This document shows positions 45,051 to 54,552 of a stretch of 64,000 nt of DNA, piece by piece. The notes under the pieces are model-generated. The model made no database searches. It was not told the DNA's origin and saw only the letters and a list, made by a program, of their open reading frames with translations. The stretch is taken from positions 55,426,642 through 55,490,641 of the forward strand of contig OY997651.1 in the NCBI GenBank assembly GCA_963921795.1, given 5' to 3'. The position numbers and the translations under genes were made by a program. The stretch is from Nannobrachium achirus. Taxonomy: Eukaryota; Chordata; Actinopteri; Myctophiformes; Myctophidae. Each line of letters opens with the position of its first letter. The first letter of the stretch is position 1.

Positions 45051-45631
45051 CAATACTTTTGAGTGTTTACTGAGCAGAATTGTTCAGTGTAATTAAAATA
45101 AATAACAGCCTATAGCTTATGAAAATAATCCTGAACACATGGGGGTTGCAGGTCGAAAAACTGGGAGGTCTGGTTCCCATACTTGGATGTGTGCCTTCCT
45201 CAGGAGAGCATGCACAGTACTGCTTCCCTACGCTACTCATTCCAATTTTCATGTCCTTTTTATAATCGATGAACTTAAAATAGTCAGAGATGTCCCCGAA
45301 CATCCACTCCACCGCCACTCTGACTTCACTCATGAGTGAGATTCACGATGCGGAAAGGGCCTTGGAGATTGGTGCGCAGAGGGTAGGCCGCGTCCCCGTA
45401 AATGCACATCCTCTGACCTGCTGAATGGAACTCAAAGGTTACAGTTAGCCTATTGTCCTTTACAGAAATGTCCTATATCACATTATAGCAGGGGTCTTCA
45501 ACAGGGGGTCCGGGACCCCAAGGGGGTCCTCAGAGTTACTACATGGGGCTGCCAAATCTTTGTGTGATAGGAACATTATTTTAAATTAACAACTTGAACC
45601 CTCGCATCCCTATTCTGAGGAGAACTTTGTA

Positions 45632-45705
45632 GCCAAAAAGAGCAGATCTACAGTATAAGCTCTCAACTGCGAGGCGTTGAGAGCTTGTAGATCGGCTATT
45701 TTGGG
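45632..45705. repeat. Hairpin cassette (two-armed)
   Basis: GCCAAAAAGAGCAGATCTAC then AAGCTCTCAAC, against GTTGAGAGCTTGTAGATCGG and CTATTTTGGGC. A 4-base insertion (AGTAT) lies in the left arm. AAGCTCTCAAC/GTTGAGAGCTT shows paired changes relative to AAGCTCACAAC/GTTGTGAGCTT. Confidence 0.85.
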
Positions 45706-45846
45706 CAAATAGGTTTGGTGTAGAGGTAAAAAAAAAAAAGAGTACAATGTGAAAGGTCAAATTTACTAAGTATTGATGATTTAAGTGGTTAAATATCACA
45801 TTAAAAACACATCAACATGACTGACAGTGCTGTCAAACAACTCTAT

Positions 45847-46096
45847 AGTAGGTTGGGAGTGGCTTATTGTCGGTATCAGCCGGTAACACGCGGGAGTCTG
45901 TCCCCGTTACAATGCGCTAGACCCCTGGGAGATGGACTGCTGAGGTGGAGCGCCACACCTACCATCAGCTCCCAGTACTTGCCGCACGACTTGCCAAGCC
46001 GTGCTACTCATACGCTGAGTTGGCGGTGCCCGGAATCGAACCCATGACCTTGCGGTACAAAGGCGAGAGCTCTACCGACTGAGCTACTTCGGGCAC
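45847..46096 (-). mobile_element. tRNA-derived SINE nested in the hAT element
   Basis: Flanked by an 11-bp duplication AACAACTCTAT (45,836-45,846 and 46,097-46,107). On the minus strand it begins GTGCCCGAAGTAGCTCAGTC (A box TAGCTCAGTCGG) and has the B box GGTTCGATTCC about 45 bp later, a tRNA-like head. The remaining 180 bp has no poly-A. The family is unknown to me. Confidence 0.85.
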
Positions 46097-46490
46097 AACA
46101 ACTCTATGAATCTATGTAAATCTGCAACACAGTTTCATACAACATGTAGAGGGGGTCCCTGCTTCTCTCTCTCTCTCAGCTAAGGGGTCCTTGGCCTGAA
46201 AACGTTGAAGAACCCTGCATTATAGTGACCTATTCAGTGCCTAGGTTACATAATACCTATTTGTGAATTGTAGCTCTGTGACTGTGTATGAGATTCAATA
46301 ATGAATTGTTTAGGCTTGTGTTTGTTTCTTACTAGGGGAGACTGCATGCTGCTCCAGGACAGGTAGCCAGCCGGAATCTGCCAGCATCCCGGCATCAATG
46401 TTTCCTTCCCTCTGAAAAGATGCAAAGGAATAACGTTAGCAAAGTATGGTGATGACACTAATGAACATTTGCTCCAATATGTCCCTATTG

Positions 46491-46578
46491 TAGCCTGGCC
46501 GGCCAACCCCTCCTATAGGTCACCAACCTGACCGCAGGGAAAGTTTGGTGACTTAGGAGGGGCTGGCTGGCCAGGCTA
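46491..46578. mobile_element. 88-bp foldback MITE
   Basis: TAGCCTGGCCGGCCAACCCC through TAGGTCACCAA pairs with TTGGTGACTTAGGAGGGGC through GGCTGGCCAGGCTA. The arms are about 37 bp with few mismatches and the loop about 13 bp. TA lies at both ends. Confidence 0.8.
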
Positions 46579-46740
46579 TATCCATATTGGCCTATAGCCA
46601 ACTGTAAATATGAGAATTTGCTGCAAATATTTAAATATACTGAGAACATGAATGGTTATGTATGCTTACCAACTGGACCATATAGGTTTGCTATCAGCCC
46701 GTTTGGGATGACAGTAGACTGAAACTTGAGACTATGGACC

Positions 46741-47700
46741 AGTGGCGTCAGTTCAGCAAAAGCTAGGGTATGGCAAATATGGGACATGGAGTCCTCATGC
46801 GCACGCCCACAGGTTTTGTCAGTTTTTTCCCCAGGTTTCTATCGTTTCTTGGGCTGGATATGGCATCCTGGAACGGTTGTTAGCAATGCCAGTAATATGT
46901 CTGGTAAATACAATGGATTGCAGGCGCACCTAAAAATAATCAATCCTTTAATTGGCTATATGTCCCATGTGCTTCCCATTCGTTGAATCTGGTAGGAGTC
47001 AACAGCATTGAAAACTGTGGCAATTTTGTTGGCAAATATTTTGCTGGAGCTGCCGCGCTGAATCAGCAAAAACACTGTGGAAAAATTATCAAAAGATTCA
47101 AGAGGGGCTCAGGATTTTGTCTGAGATTGAAGAAGAAACCAGGGGGACGCGCAAGGAAGCTTGTGCGCTCTAGTATGGAAACGCTGGAGATGGGCTTCAT
47201 TGCTGCATTTTGGGTACTCTCTCGAATTAATGCAACTAGCACTCGCCCTTACTGGAGAATTTGCAGCGAAGTGATATCACCCTTGATGCTTAACGTAAAA
47301 CGTAATTTTGTGGCTGCACAGAGGGATCTTTTTGACTGTTTTGAGACGATGGCTCTGGGTGCACCTGGCGTCAGCCACATTTACAGACATGAGAAAAAAA
47401 GAGACTTACAACCTTGGCTGACGAGAGTGGGGAGGGAGCAGGATGTCGATCTTGATGGAAGATGCAAGTTTTAGATAGAGACCTTCAATGTTGCTATCAA
47501 CACACTTGTCCAGAGCCTGAGACACCGCCTTCAGCCCTACGAGCACCTATTCAGTTTATACAGTGCGCTTTTCTGTGCGGAAGACGAGAAAACTGACATG
47601 GAGAACGCTGACACTCTTGCATCTGCATATCCGTCTGACCTAAATGAGGAATTAGGCAGTGAACAAATTCTGTTCCGATCTTTTGTGAAGTGGTGACAGT
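46741..47700 (+). pseudogene. hAT transposase relic, ZMYM1-like, second family member
   Basis: An end-like CAGTGGCGTCA is at about 46,739. Coding pieces: NASNMSGKYNGLQAHLKIIN (46,885-46,945), NLVGVNSIENCGNFV in the next frame (46,983), and about 47,480-47,690 NTLVQSLRHRLQPYEHLFSL with DLNEELGSEQILFRSFVK. The GASxMSG-YNGLQ and HxLNLVG blocks are typical of ZMYM1-like hAT transposases. A large internal part and the C-terminal dimerisation region are missing. The end sequence at 46,741 resembles the opposite (right) end of the 22,188 MITE, so the copy may be rearranged. Confidence 0.7.
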
Positions 47701-48029
47701 GACAGCGGCCCTAATGCAATGCTTCAAATTATCCTAGATGGTAGCCCCTCAATCAACGTTTCCAAATTTGTATGTGGTGCTGCGACTGTTCCTGACTCTA
47801 ACCCGTCACAAACTGCGAAGGGGAGCGCTCCTTCTCCCTCTTGTCCCGCATCACTTTCACTGATGGCCATAAAGAGTGAGATGACCAATCAATTGGACTT
47901 TGATGACATTGTGGATGACTTTGCACGGAGCAAAACCAGAAACAAATTCATAAGGTAAGACTATTTTCATGATTATTAGGCTTTTCTGTGTGACACCATA
48001 ACTTGATGTAATTGTTTTAGTTATTATTT
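47700..48029 (+). other. Unrecognised exon-like stretch
   Basis: The frame 47,719-47,958 ends DFDDIVDDFARSKTRNKFIR just before a donor-like GGTAAGA. It is preceded by a Ser/Pro-rich stretch. I recognise no family. It might be the continuation of the transposase gene or a separate exon. Confidence 0.25.
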
Positions 48030-48049
48030 TAATAGAAGTGGCTTGAAGG

Positions 48050-48347
48050 GAAGGCTTACGCACACCCAGTTCCTCTCTTAGCAGGTGCGTAGGTTACAAA
48101 ACATTAGGAGATCTGACTAGAAGACAGACTGACCCGCACACATGACTGTTAACACAGCTGCTCTAAATGATTGATCACTGTTTCTGATTGGTTGTTGGCA
48201 CCAGTGGAAATGTTTAAAGTGAATGTGTCAGCCACTTGTAAATCAGCTTGAGAAAGGTCTGGTGACCGAAACGTTGCTACATTAATACATTTTCTGAAAC
48301 GGACAAGCGGCAGTGTGCGGGTCAGTCTGTCTTCTAGTCAGATCTCC
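48050..48347. mobile_element. Insertion with 38-bp inverted segments and 20-bp flanking direct repeat
   Basis: TAATAGAAGTGGCTTGAAGG occurs at 48,030-48,049 and 48,348-48,367. Inside, TTAGGAGATCTGACTAGAAG with 18 further bases (48,104-48,141) pairs with its inverse ending GATCTCCTAA (48,350). ACCGAAACGTTGCTAC at 48,267 is a motif I associate with Penelope-like terminal regions. A long, variable target duplication would fit that class. Confidence 0.55.
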
Positions 48348-48649
48348 TAATAGAAGTGGCTTGAAGGTATTTGTGGTTTTAGGCCTACTGGTTGGTTGAG
48401 TGTGGTGTATTTGGTTAAATGTGTGCTGTTGGCTTTAATAGCTGTAAATCCTGTGTAGTGGAAATACAGGTGCATGTATATGTAGTTATTGCTGGGCTTT
48501 CCTTTTCTTCCCTCGTGGGAATCCCTTGCAGTAAATCCTGTAGAAATGCAGGTGAATTTTGCAGGCCTATGCACGTATGTGTTGCGCACACTGCCTGTCG
48601 CTGGTCCAGGGTCCCGTTTTCTCATGGTCCGCCTATGGCAACAGGCAGG

Positions 48650-49253
48650 TCCTTATTAGTGTGGTTGCCCAAAGGGCAACACACTGTAGTTCTGGGAAAA
48701 CTTTATTTGTTCTGGATAAACTTTTCACTGGTTAAACTTTTCTGCTGCCTTTGGAAATTGATGGAAACCAGATTTATTAGAGTTGTAATTCAATGGGGGG
48801 AAAGTGCAATTGGAAGTCAATGCGGGAAAAGTGCAATTGGAATTCAATGGGGGAAAAGTGCAATTGGAAGTCAATGGGGGAAAAAGTGCAATTGGAATTC
48901 AATGGGGGAAAAGTGCAATTGGAAATCAGTGGGAGAGAAATGCAATTGGAAGTCAATGGGGGAAAAGTGCAATTGGAAGTCAATGGGGGAAAAGTGGGAT
49001 TGGAATTCAATGGGGGAAAAGTGCAATTGGAAGTCAATGGGGGAAAAGTGCAATTGGAATTCAATGGGGGAAAGTGCGATTGGAATTCAATGGGGGAAAG
49101 TGCAATTGGAAGTCAATGGGGGAAAAGTGCAATTGGAAGTCAATGGCGGAGTGGTGCTAGCTCAAGGATTGGTCTGGCTTCATATTGATAGGTAGCTTGC
49201 TGCAGAAGTAGTCACAGCAACCACACTTGCAATTTCCAGTTGCATCTTTCTAG
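48650..49253 (+). mobile_element. Helitron-like element, family B with tandem array
   Basis: 5' ATTAGTGTGGTTGCCC followed by the hairpin GTTGCCCAAAGGGCAAC. Subterminal GCAACCACACT (49,217-49,227) is the inverse of the 5' AGTGTGGTTGC. The 3' end has GCAATTTCCAGTTGC, then ATCTTT and CTAG followed by T. The interior 48,790-49,150 is a tandem array of about 13 units of roughly 28 bp (GTGCAATTGGAAGTCAATGG plus GGGAAAA). The array creates long open frames in several phases that are not genes. Confidence 0.75.
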
Positions 49254-49289
49254 TTACCTGTCAGAGTAGGCAGTGTTCGCCGAACCACG

Positions 49290-49416
49290 GAAAAATGCAT
49301 GTGAAGGTTGTGGTGAGTACTGCTTCTCAAGCTGTGCCCTTCATGATCATGGGTACCACAGCCTCCACCCCATGGAGCCAGAGGCAGTACTCGCCACAAT
49401 GAAGAGCAAGGGGAAA
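49290..49416 (+). pseudogene. Cys/His-rich coding fragment split by a LINE
   Basis: The plus strand encodes KNACEGCGEYCFSSCALHDH then GYHSLHPMEPEAVLATMKSK. Four Cys and several His suggest a zinc-binding domain. I do not recognise the family; a piggyBac-type or other transposase tail is possible. The sequence after the LINE (49,935 on) probably continues it. Confidence 0.35.
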
Positions 49417-49919
49417 GTGTCCTAAGATGCAATTATTTTGGAAGAAGTCATAAAGTGTCTGTCCGGAATTTTTAAAATTACCATCCCACTAAGTGCCAAG
49501 CTCTGTATACTTGGAATTCACCCAAGGAACTTTATACATTCAGCAAAGCAAAAGTGTGGAAGCCCCAACATTGAGGATGTGGCATCGAGAACTCATGAAT
49601 TCCATCGGGCTGGAGAGGTTGACATTATGTAGTTAGAGGTAGACGGAGTGATTTTGAACAGCTTTGGGGGATGTATGTGGGTGCCATGGAGACAGCTACC
49701 GAAATATAATGACAACATATGGATAAGAAAGGGGGAAAAATGGAAGAAAAAAAATATTTATTTATGTATTTTTTCATTATTTGTATTATTTTCAATAACG
49801 CATGTGCAGGTGGTATATGTGTGTGTGAATGTGAGTGAATGCATGTGAGTATATGTATTGTATTGTATGTTTATTGTATGTAAAAAAAATATATATATCA
49901 ATACAAATATATTTAAAAA
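49417..49919 (+). mobile_element. 5'-truncated LINE with 15-bp target duplication
   Basis: Flanked by AAGAGCAAGGGGAAA (49,402-49,416 and 49,920-49,934). The coding end reads ILEEVIKCLSGIFKITIPLS, then KLCILGIHPRNFIHSAKQK and WRQLPKYNDNIWIRKGEKW. This resembles the extreme C-terminus of fish L1/Tx1-type ORF2 (LLGI...KQ). An AT-rich 3' region ends in TTTAAAAAA next to the right duplication. Confidence 0.75.
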
Positions 49920-49934
49920 AAGAGCAAGGGGAAA

Positions 49935-50454
49935 CTGCTCCACCCTTCCAGGGATGTCCATCAGCTCCACATGAAGCTCCACAGCCAGCACTCCTCACTA
50001 AGGAGAATCCTTTAGAAGTCATTATGAGAGGGATGGACTCCACCACCACCTGGCCCCCACCATGCCATAAAGTGACCAGAAGAGTTATTAAGAGACCACT
50101 TACACATGCTGTTAAAGCAAAAAACAAGCCAGGCTGGAGAAATCAGACAATTCCACAGCAAGTCTGCTCTTAGAGCCACTTCTGTCAAGTAAGTGTTGTG
50201 AGCCTGTAGATGGGCTTATTTAAGTTTCTTACAGGGCTTAAATGGTTAATCAGACAAATTATGTTTTGATTTATATTTTTGGTTAATTGAACAGCCCTAT
50301 TGCAGGACCCTTATTCTGCAAATCACAATAGGAAAAAAAGAGAAAAGTTTATGTTTGAGCTTTTTTGGTGGCTCTTATATGTGGCTCTTGTTTTTTCTCC
50401 TCATGCACTGAGCTCAGTTTGGGGCTCTCCCAGTGACTAACAAGAGATCAGGGG
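49935..50454. other. Spacer; first part may continue the Cys/His-rich fragment
   Basis: 49,935-50,170 is open in the plus strand (GCPSAPHEAPQPALLTKENP) without a recognised domain. A single right arm of the hairpin cassette is at 50,196-50,225. The remainder is unremarkable. Confidence 0.3.
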
Positions 50455-50750
50455 ACTCATATAACATTGAATGACAGACAGAGAGAACACAGTACTATGA
50501 TAGATATTTAACTCATATAACATTGAATGACAGACAGACAGAACACAGTACTATGATATATATTTAACTAATATAACATTGAATGACAGACAGACAGAAC
50601 ACAGTACTATGCAGAAGATATCATCAGAAAAAAAAACACAATGCAAAATAAATGGTATTTACAATAGAAAGGTGGCTTTTCAGTGCCGTTTTAAAGGAAA
50701 GGTATTTACATTCCTTTAAGGCCTACGGTAGGAGCTTCCACATTTTAGCA
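50455..50750 (+). repeat. 52-bp minisatellite with shared 3' flank
   Basis: Three to four units of CTCATATAACATTGAATGAC plus AGACAGAACACAGTACTATG and GATATTTAA. The following 150 bp (GAAGATATCATCAGAAAAA through CCTACGGTAGGAGCTTCCAC) recur at 60,110-60,240, so array and flank form one dispersed repeat. Confidence 0.8.
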
Positions 50751-50811
50751 GCATAGCAGGAGAACACATTTGACCCTTTTTTTGTGCCAAATCTACAGTG
50801 GAGGATATCAG

Positions 50812-51180
50812 TGCAGTGGCTAGGTATAGGAGGTATAGACAACCGCCTAGAGCGGTTCTCAAGGGGGGCGCCGCCGACAGTTAATGAGCCACCCAAACCG
50901 ACCCAAAACTGACCAAAAACACCCCAAAACCCGCAAGAATCGTGTGCGCACGAGTGGAGAGAGGCACATTCGAGAGAGCTGGCAGAGAGCGCTGATTAGG
51001 CTGGCCACGGGTCTGGAGCATATTGAAGGGAGCGCTGGCTGCTGACACGTGCACATATTGACATCAAAGGGGGCTTGAGCCCCTGCCCTTTTACCCTGCT
51101 GTAAAAAGGTGCCCTCACCATGAATGCATGCTTTTACTATGGAGAAAGAAGTGCAAAAGCCCCCCTTTCCAGGTCCTACA
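50812..51180. other. Possible hAT element, boundaries unclear
   Basis: CAGTGGCTAGGTATAGGAGG and GAGGGGGGCGCCGCCGAC-type sequence look like a hAT left end. AAGCCCCCCTTTCCAGG near 51,157 could be the other side. No target duplication was found. Confidence 0.3.
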
Positions 51181-51183
51181 GCA

Positions 51184-51400
51184 GGGGTCTTCAACGTTTT
51201 GAGGCCAAGGACCCCTTAACTGAGAGGGAGATAATGCAGGGACCCCCACTACATATACTGTATCAAATTGTGTTGCAAAATCTTGGACACTTAATAAATT
51301 TGACCTTTTCACTCTACACCAAACCTATTTGCCAACAATAGCAGCTCTACAAGCTCTCAACGCGTCGCAGCGCGAGGCGTTGAGATTTTGTAGATTTTGT
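51184..51400 (+). mobile_element. hAT fragment, same family as 45,489-46,217, inverted
   Basis: CAGGGGTCTTCAACGTTTTG, then GGCCAAGGACCCCTTAACTG and CACTCTACACCAAACCTATTTG, is the reverse complement of the right half of the element at 45,489, down to a hairpin cassette at 51,335-51,398. It is truncated after the hairpin. Confidence 0.75.
51335..51398. repeat. Hairpin cassette (two-armed)
   Basis: AATAGCAGCTCTACAAGCTC with TCAACGCG, against CGCGAGGCGTTGAGATTTTG and TAGATT. The right arm has lost AGCTTG. Confidence 0.7.
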
Positions 51401-51594
51401 TGAATGCAACATTTTATGTTGAAAGAATGTGTCCTCCGTCTAGAAATCCACGTCATAGGCCGCACACCAAAAATAGCTGATCTACAAGAGTGTCAGGGAT
51501 TGAACTCTGTTGTAGGACAAGACAGGCCAAACTGGACAAACACGTTTTGGGTGTTTCAGGGGAGCGGCTTGACCATGTTTAAGGCTTTGGGTTA

Positions 51595-51595
51595 G

Positions 51596-51639
<44 letters not shown>
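51595..51639 (+). repeat. (CT)n microsatellite
   Basis: About 45 bp of CT, lying just downstream of the LINE 3' end on the minus strand. Confidence 0.95.
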
Positions 51640-51642
<3 letters not shown>

Positions 51643-51690
51643 GGTGTGAGTGCACGGAGCGTTTGAGTTCGGTGTTCGGTGGATTTTTTA

Positions 51691-52345
51691 TCAAACTTTA
51701 CTGCTGCTTTGTTTCCCTTGTTTTCTCCATGAACAGGTAAGGCTACCGTTTTTGCGCCAATTGTTCCACAGTCTAGATGAGAACCTGACAGAACTGCGTG
51801 TAGGGTCCGTTATAACAGCAATGATGTAATTAACTGACTCAGATGCCCTACACATAAACCTGTACATAAGGTTGCGTAGTACAGCAGAGCAGGTGGGAAC
51901 CCCGACACGACAAACATCTGGCTCGCACTGGAGCTTCTCGGAGCTCGATCTTAACAGCAGCCTCATACAGTCATTATAGGCCACTGTGAGACGTCTGATG
52001 CTGCCTTGTCTGTAGTGACACCAAAGCTGGGCGGTATACAGTGGTGTACAAAAGGATCTAAAAAGAGATATCTTCACAGGTTCTGAGCACATGCTAAATC
52101 TGCGACACAGCATGTTGGCTTGGGCATACAGCTTCTGCTGCTGTCTATAGATGATGTCCTTGTCATCTGAAAGGTCATTGGAAATAATATGACCCAAATA
52201 AGTAATCTCGCTACATACATTTAGGGTAGAGCCAGCTAGATTGAAGTCAGGGAAGTTAGATTGTCTGTCCTACCTACTTCGGATAATCATGATTTTACTC
52301 TTTTTAGCATTGTATTTAATATCAAAATCAAGGCCATACTAAGGC
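51691..52345 (-). pseudogene. LINE reverse transcriptase C-terminal fragment
   Basis: Minus-strand reading gives NAKKSKIMIIRSR, a stop, FNLAGSTLNVCSEITYLGHI, ISNDLSDDKDI and KLYAQANMLCRRFSMCSEPV, then FRSFCTPLYTAQLWCHYRQG and LTVAYNDCMRLLLR. The YLGHII-D, F-SFC-PLY-LW and L-VAYN-MR-L blocks follow the YADD box in Rex1/L2/jockey-type ORF2 proteins. The element is 5'-truncated; about 168 residues are open. The exact clade is not determined. Confidence 0.75.
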
Positions 52346-52871
52346 CATGAATAAACAGTGGTTGTCTTTTTTGAAAGATGTGGCTTTAGTCAGTCAGCTG
52401 GTGGAAAACGGAGTGTTTATAATCCAAGTTTCACCCTTGGCTGTTGCGTGAACCAGAGTGACTGTGTGTCAAGCCTCATTCAGACCGTTCGTGTGTTGTG
52501 TGGGAGAGCACACGCATCCTATTAATTTCCAATGGAGGCTTGCGTGCAGTCCGTCTAGCACGATACGTCAAAATTCGCGCTGAACGCACACTGACAAGGA
52601 CAGATCTAATTTGATTGACGTTCATCTCAACCGACTTTATTAAAATCTTGTGCGTGTGTGAGCTCTTGAAGCCAATGAAAGCAGTGCTGCTCTGCGTGTA
52701 GGTGTGGCTGTGGGGAATGACAGGGACGTGATCCGACAGAGTGATTGTCAATCACGGCTGTTGCGTACTGGAGGCGCACATAATGTGTTGTGTTCGTATG
52801 CGCTTAGACTGCGTGCATGTTTCTTTGGTGTGAATGTAGGTTCAGGTCAATGGTGTGATATGGAAGTATAG
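52346..52871. other. Spacer, nothing firm
   Basis: GCCTCATTCAGACCGTTCG (52,473) and CTTTGGTGTGAATGTAGG (52,823) look like possible ends of a degraded TIR element with GTGTG-rich subtermini. Not convincing. Confidence 0.3.
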
Positions 52872-53168
52872 AGTAGAAGTGGTTTACTGGTCCCACTAAA
52901 AAATCTCCCATTCATTTTCCCCATAGACTTTTACATAAATATTTATAACATATTTTAATATTACATTATTTTATATACTACATTTAATAACTTCCCTTTG
53001 TTTAGCGATTTTCAAAATGTTAGAAACAAAGGTTGCATGTTCATGATTCACTGCCATCCTGGATGGCTTGGTTCTAGGCTTAACATAATTGTTATAAATA
53101 TTTTCCTGAAAGTCTATGAGGAAAATCAACAGGATATTTTTTAGTGGGACCAGTAAACCACGCCCACT
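52872..53168. mobile_element. TIR/foldback MITE (about 300 bp)
   Basis: GTGGTTTACTGGTCCCACTA then AAAAATCTCCC and CCCCATAGACTTT at the left pairs with AAAGTCTATGAGG, GGATATTTTTTAGTGG and GACCAGTAAACCAC at the right. Arms are about 55 bp. Target duplication unclear. Confidence 0.75.
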
Positions 53169-53569
53169 GCGATGCTCTATATAGGAACTCTAAATTCATG
53201 ACGTCACGTGCACTTCACGTGCACGCGGCATACCACTCGGTGCTAGAAATACTGTATTCAACACACGTGATGGATTTTTTTTATGGAGACACCCATAAGT
53301 CACTTCAGCAGGGGGTGGAACAACACAGCAAGGTAACCAAGTAAAATATATATAATAACAGTGAAACAGTGTTCATCATCATATTTCAATACACAACAGT
53401 GAAACAAACAAACAGATAAGACATGATTATTACAAAAGGAATAATTAAAAATCTAGAAAATCATATTTATTTTTTCTTCTTTTTTGGCAACAAGAGAAAC
53501 AATACAAAAATGCAAGGGAATGTATAAATAAATACATACACCAGGGATGGAGATACAGAGTGACAATTA
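53169..53569. other. Spacer, nothing recognised
   Basis: Contains a small palindromic motif (CACGTGCACTTCACGTGCACG, 53,205-53,225). AT-rich after 53,340. Confidence 0.3.
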
Positions 53570-54450
53570 TAGAAAATGGCTGATATAAAAATCTTCATTC
53601 ATATCCTTGGGAGACATGGTATTTATGGTAAAAATCCAAAAAGATTCCCGCTGCAATAATAGTCTGTTTATATCACCACCTCTTCTAGGGCATTTGACCT
53701 GTTCAATGCCCTGGTATCTAAGGGTGGAAACACTGTGCCCAGCGGCCAAGAAGTGCATAGCAACGGGGCTCTTGGGATCTTGGTTACGGATGCTGCTCCT
53801 GTGCTCGCAAATGCGCGTTTTGCGCGCTCTGTTGGTCTTGCCAACGTAGCCAAGACCACACGGGCATTTTAAGAGATAAATGACATTTTTGGTTGTGCAT
53901 GTTATAATCCCTTTTATATCAAAGTGCCTGCCCGTGAGGGGATGCGTAAAGGTATAGCTTTTGGTCGTGAAATTACATTGTGCGCAATGTGCGCACCTAT
54001 AATTCCCTTCAATTGGATTCAGACACTATACGGGTGAGATCGGATTTCATTACAGTTTGTCTGATATTGGGCGGGCGTTTGTGGACCACTCTGGGCATGT
54101 CTGTGAAGGTATTAGCCAATTTAGGGTCACTGCTGAGGATGTGCCAGCTGTTTTTTAATATTACGTTCAAAATCTTGTCCGAGGGCTGAGTACTGTAAAA
54201 TGCATAAAGGACCGTTATTAGAGGAGGGGTCTTGCTTCGACTGTAAGGCTTCCTCCTGTGTACAGCCACTGAATCTGTCTTGTGCCTTTTTTGAGCGGTG
54301 GTCACACCGTCTCCATAGTGTGGCCGTGTGTGTAGGTATGTTTGTGGGTGGGTGGGTGGGTCTGTATGTAGCCTCAAGCCTGTGGTGTAGTACCTTTTAT
54401 GACCACACATGTTAAGGGAGGGGCGCTGTTTTCAGGTCAGGCCAGGCCAG

Positions 54451-54451
<1 letters not shown>

Positions 54452-54531
<80 letters not shown>

Positions 54532-54552
54532 GGGGAAAGGGGGGGGGGGGGG
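54452..54552 (+). repeat. (AC)n plus poly-G tract inside the Penelope-like element
   Basis: About 76 bp of AC followed by G-rich sequence interrupted by AAA. It separates two parts of the Penelope-like coding region. Confidence 0.95.

Larger units (their letters stand above)
45489..46217. mobile_element. hAT element with perfect 8-bp target duplication and nested SINE
   Basis: Flanked by CATTATAG (45,481-45,488 and 46,218-46,225). Ends are CAGGGGTCTTCAACAGG and ACGTTGAAGAACCCTG, followed inward by GGTCCGGGACCCCAAG and AAGGGGTCCTTGGCC. It carries a hairpin cassette (45,632-45,705) and a SINE (45,847-46,096). The element sits between pieces of the Harbinger transposase relic. Confidence 0.95.
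45067..46440 (-). pseudogene. PIF/Harbinger transposase relic (DDE Tnp4 type)
   Basis: A small upstream piece (about 46,425-46,340) gives GMLADSGWLPVLEQHAV. After an interruption, 45,440-45,350 gives MCIYGDAAYPLRTNLQGPFR (catalytic-type D in YGDAAYPL), and 45,333-45,180 gives MSEVRVAVEWMFGDISDYFK, FIDYKKDMKIGMSSVGKQY (E in VEWMFG). This matches the second half of HARBI1-like nucleases. A stop after IVNLTHE, a frame change and a hAT insertion between the pieces show it is inactive. The N-terminal half is missing. Confidence 0.8.

Noticed and set aside
46019..46096. tRNA gene on the minus strand
   Set aside because: A and B boxes are good, but the acceptor and T stems do not pair cleanly and the 11-bp duplication encloses 250 bp including it, so it is a SINE head.
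48790..49150. CRISPR-like regular repeat
   Set aside because: Units are contiguous without spacers, and the sequence is eukaryotic.
48419..49195. 258-residue open frame and two overlapping long frames with repeated KCNWKSMGE-type peptides
   Set aside because: All three phases and the opposite strand are open because the 28-bp tandem array lacks stops. It is a repeat inside a Helitron-like element, not a gene.
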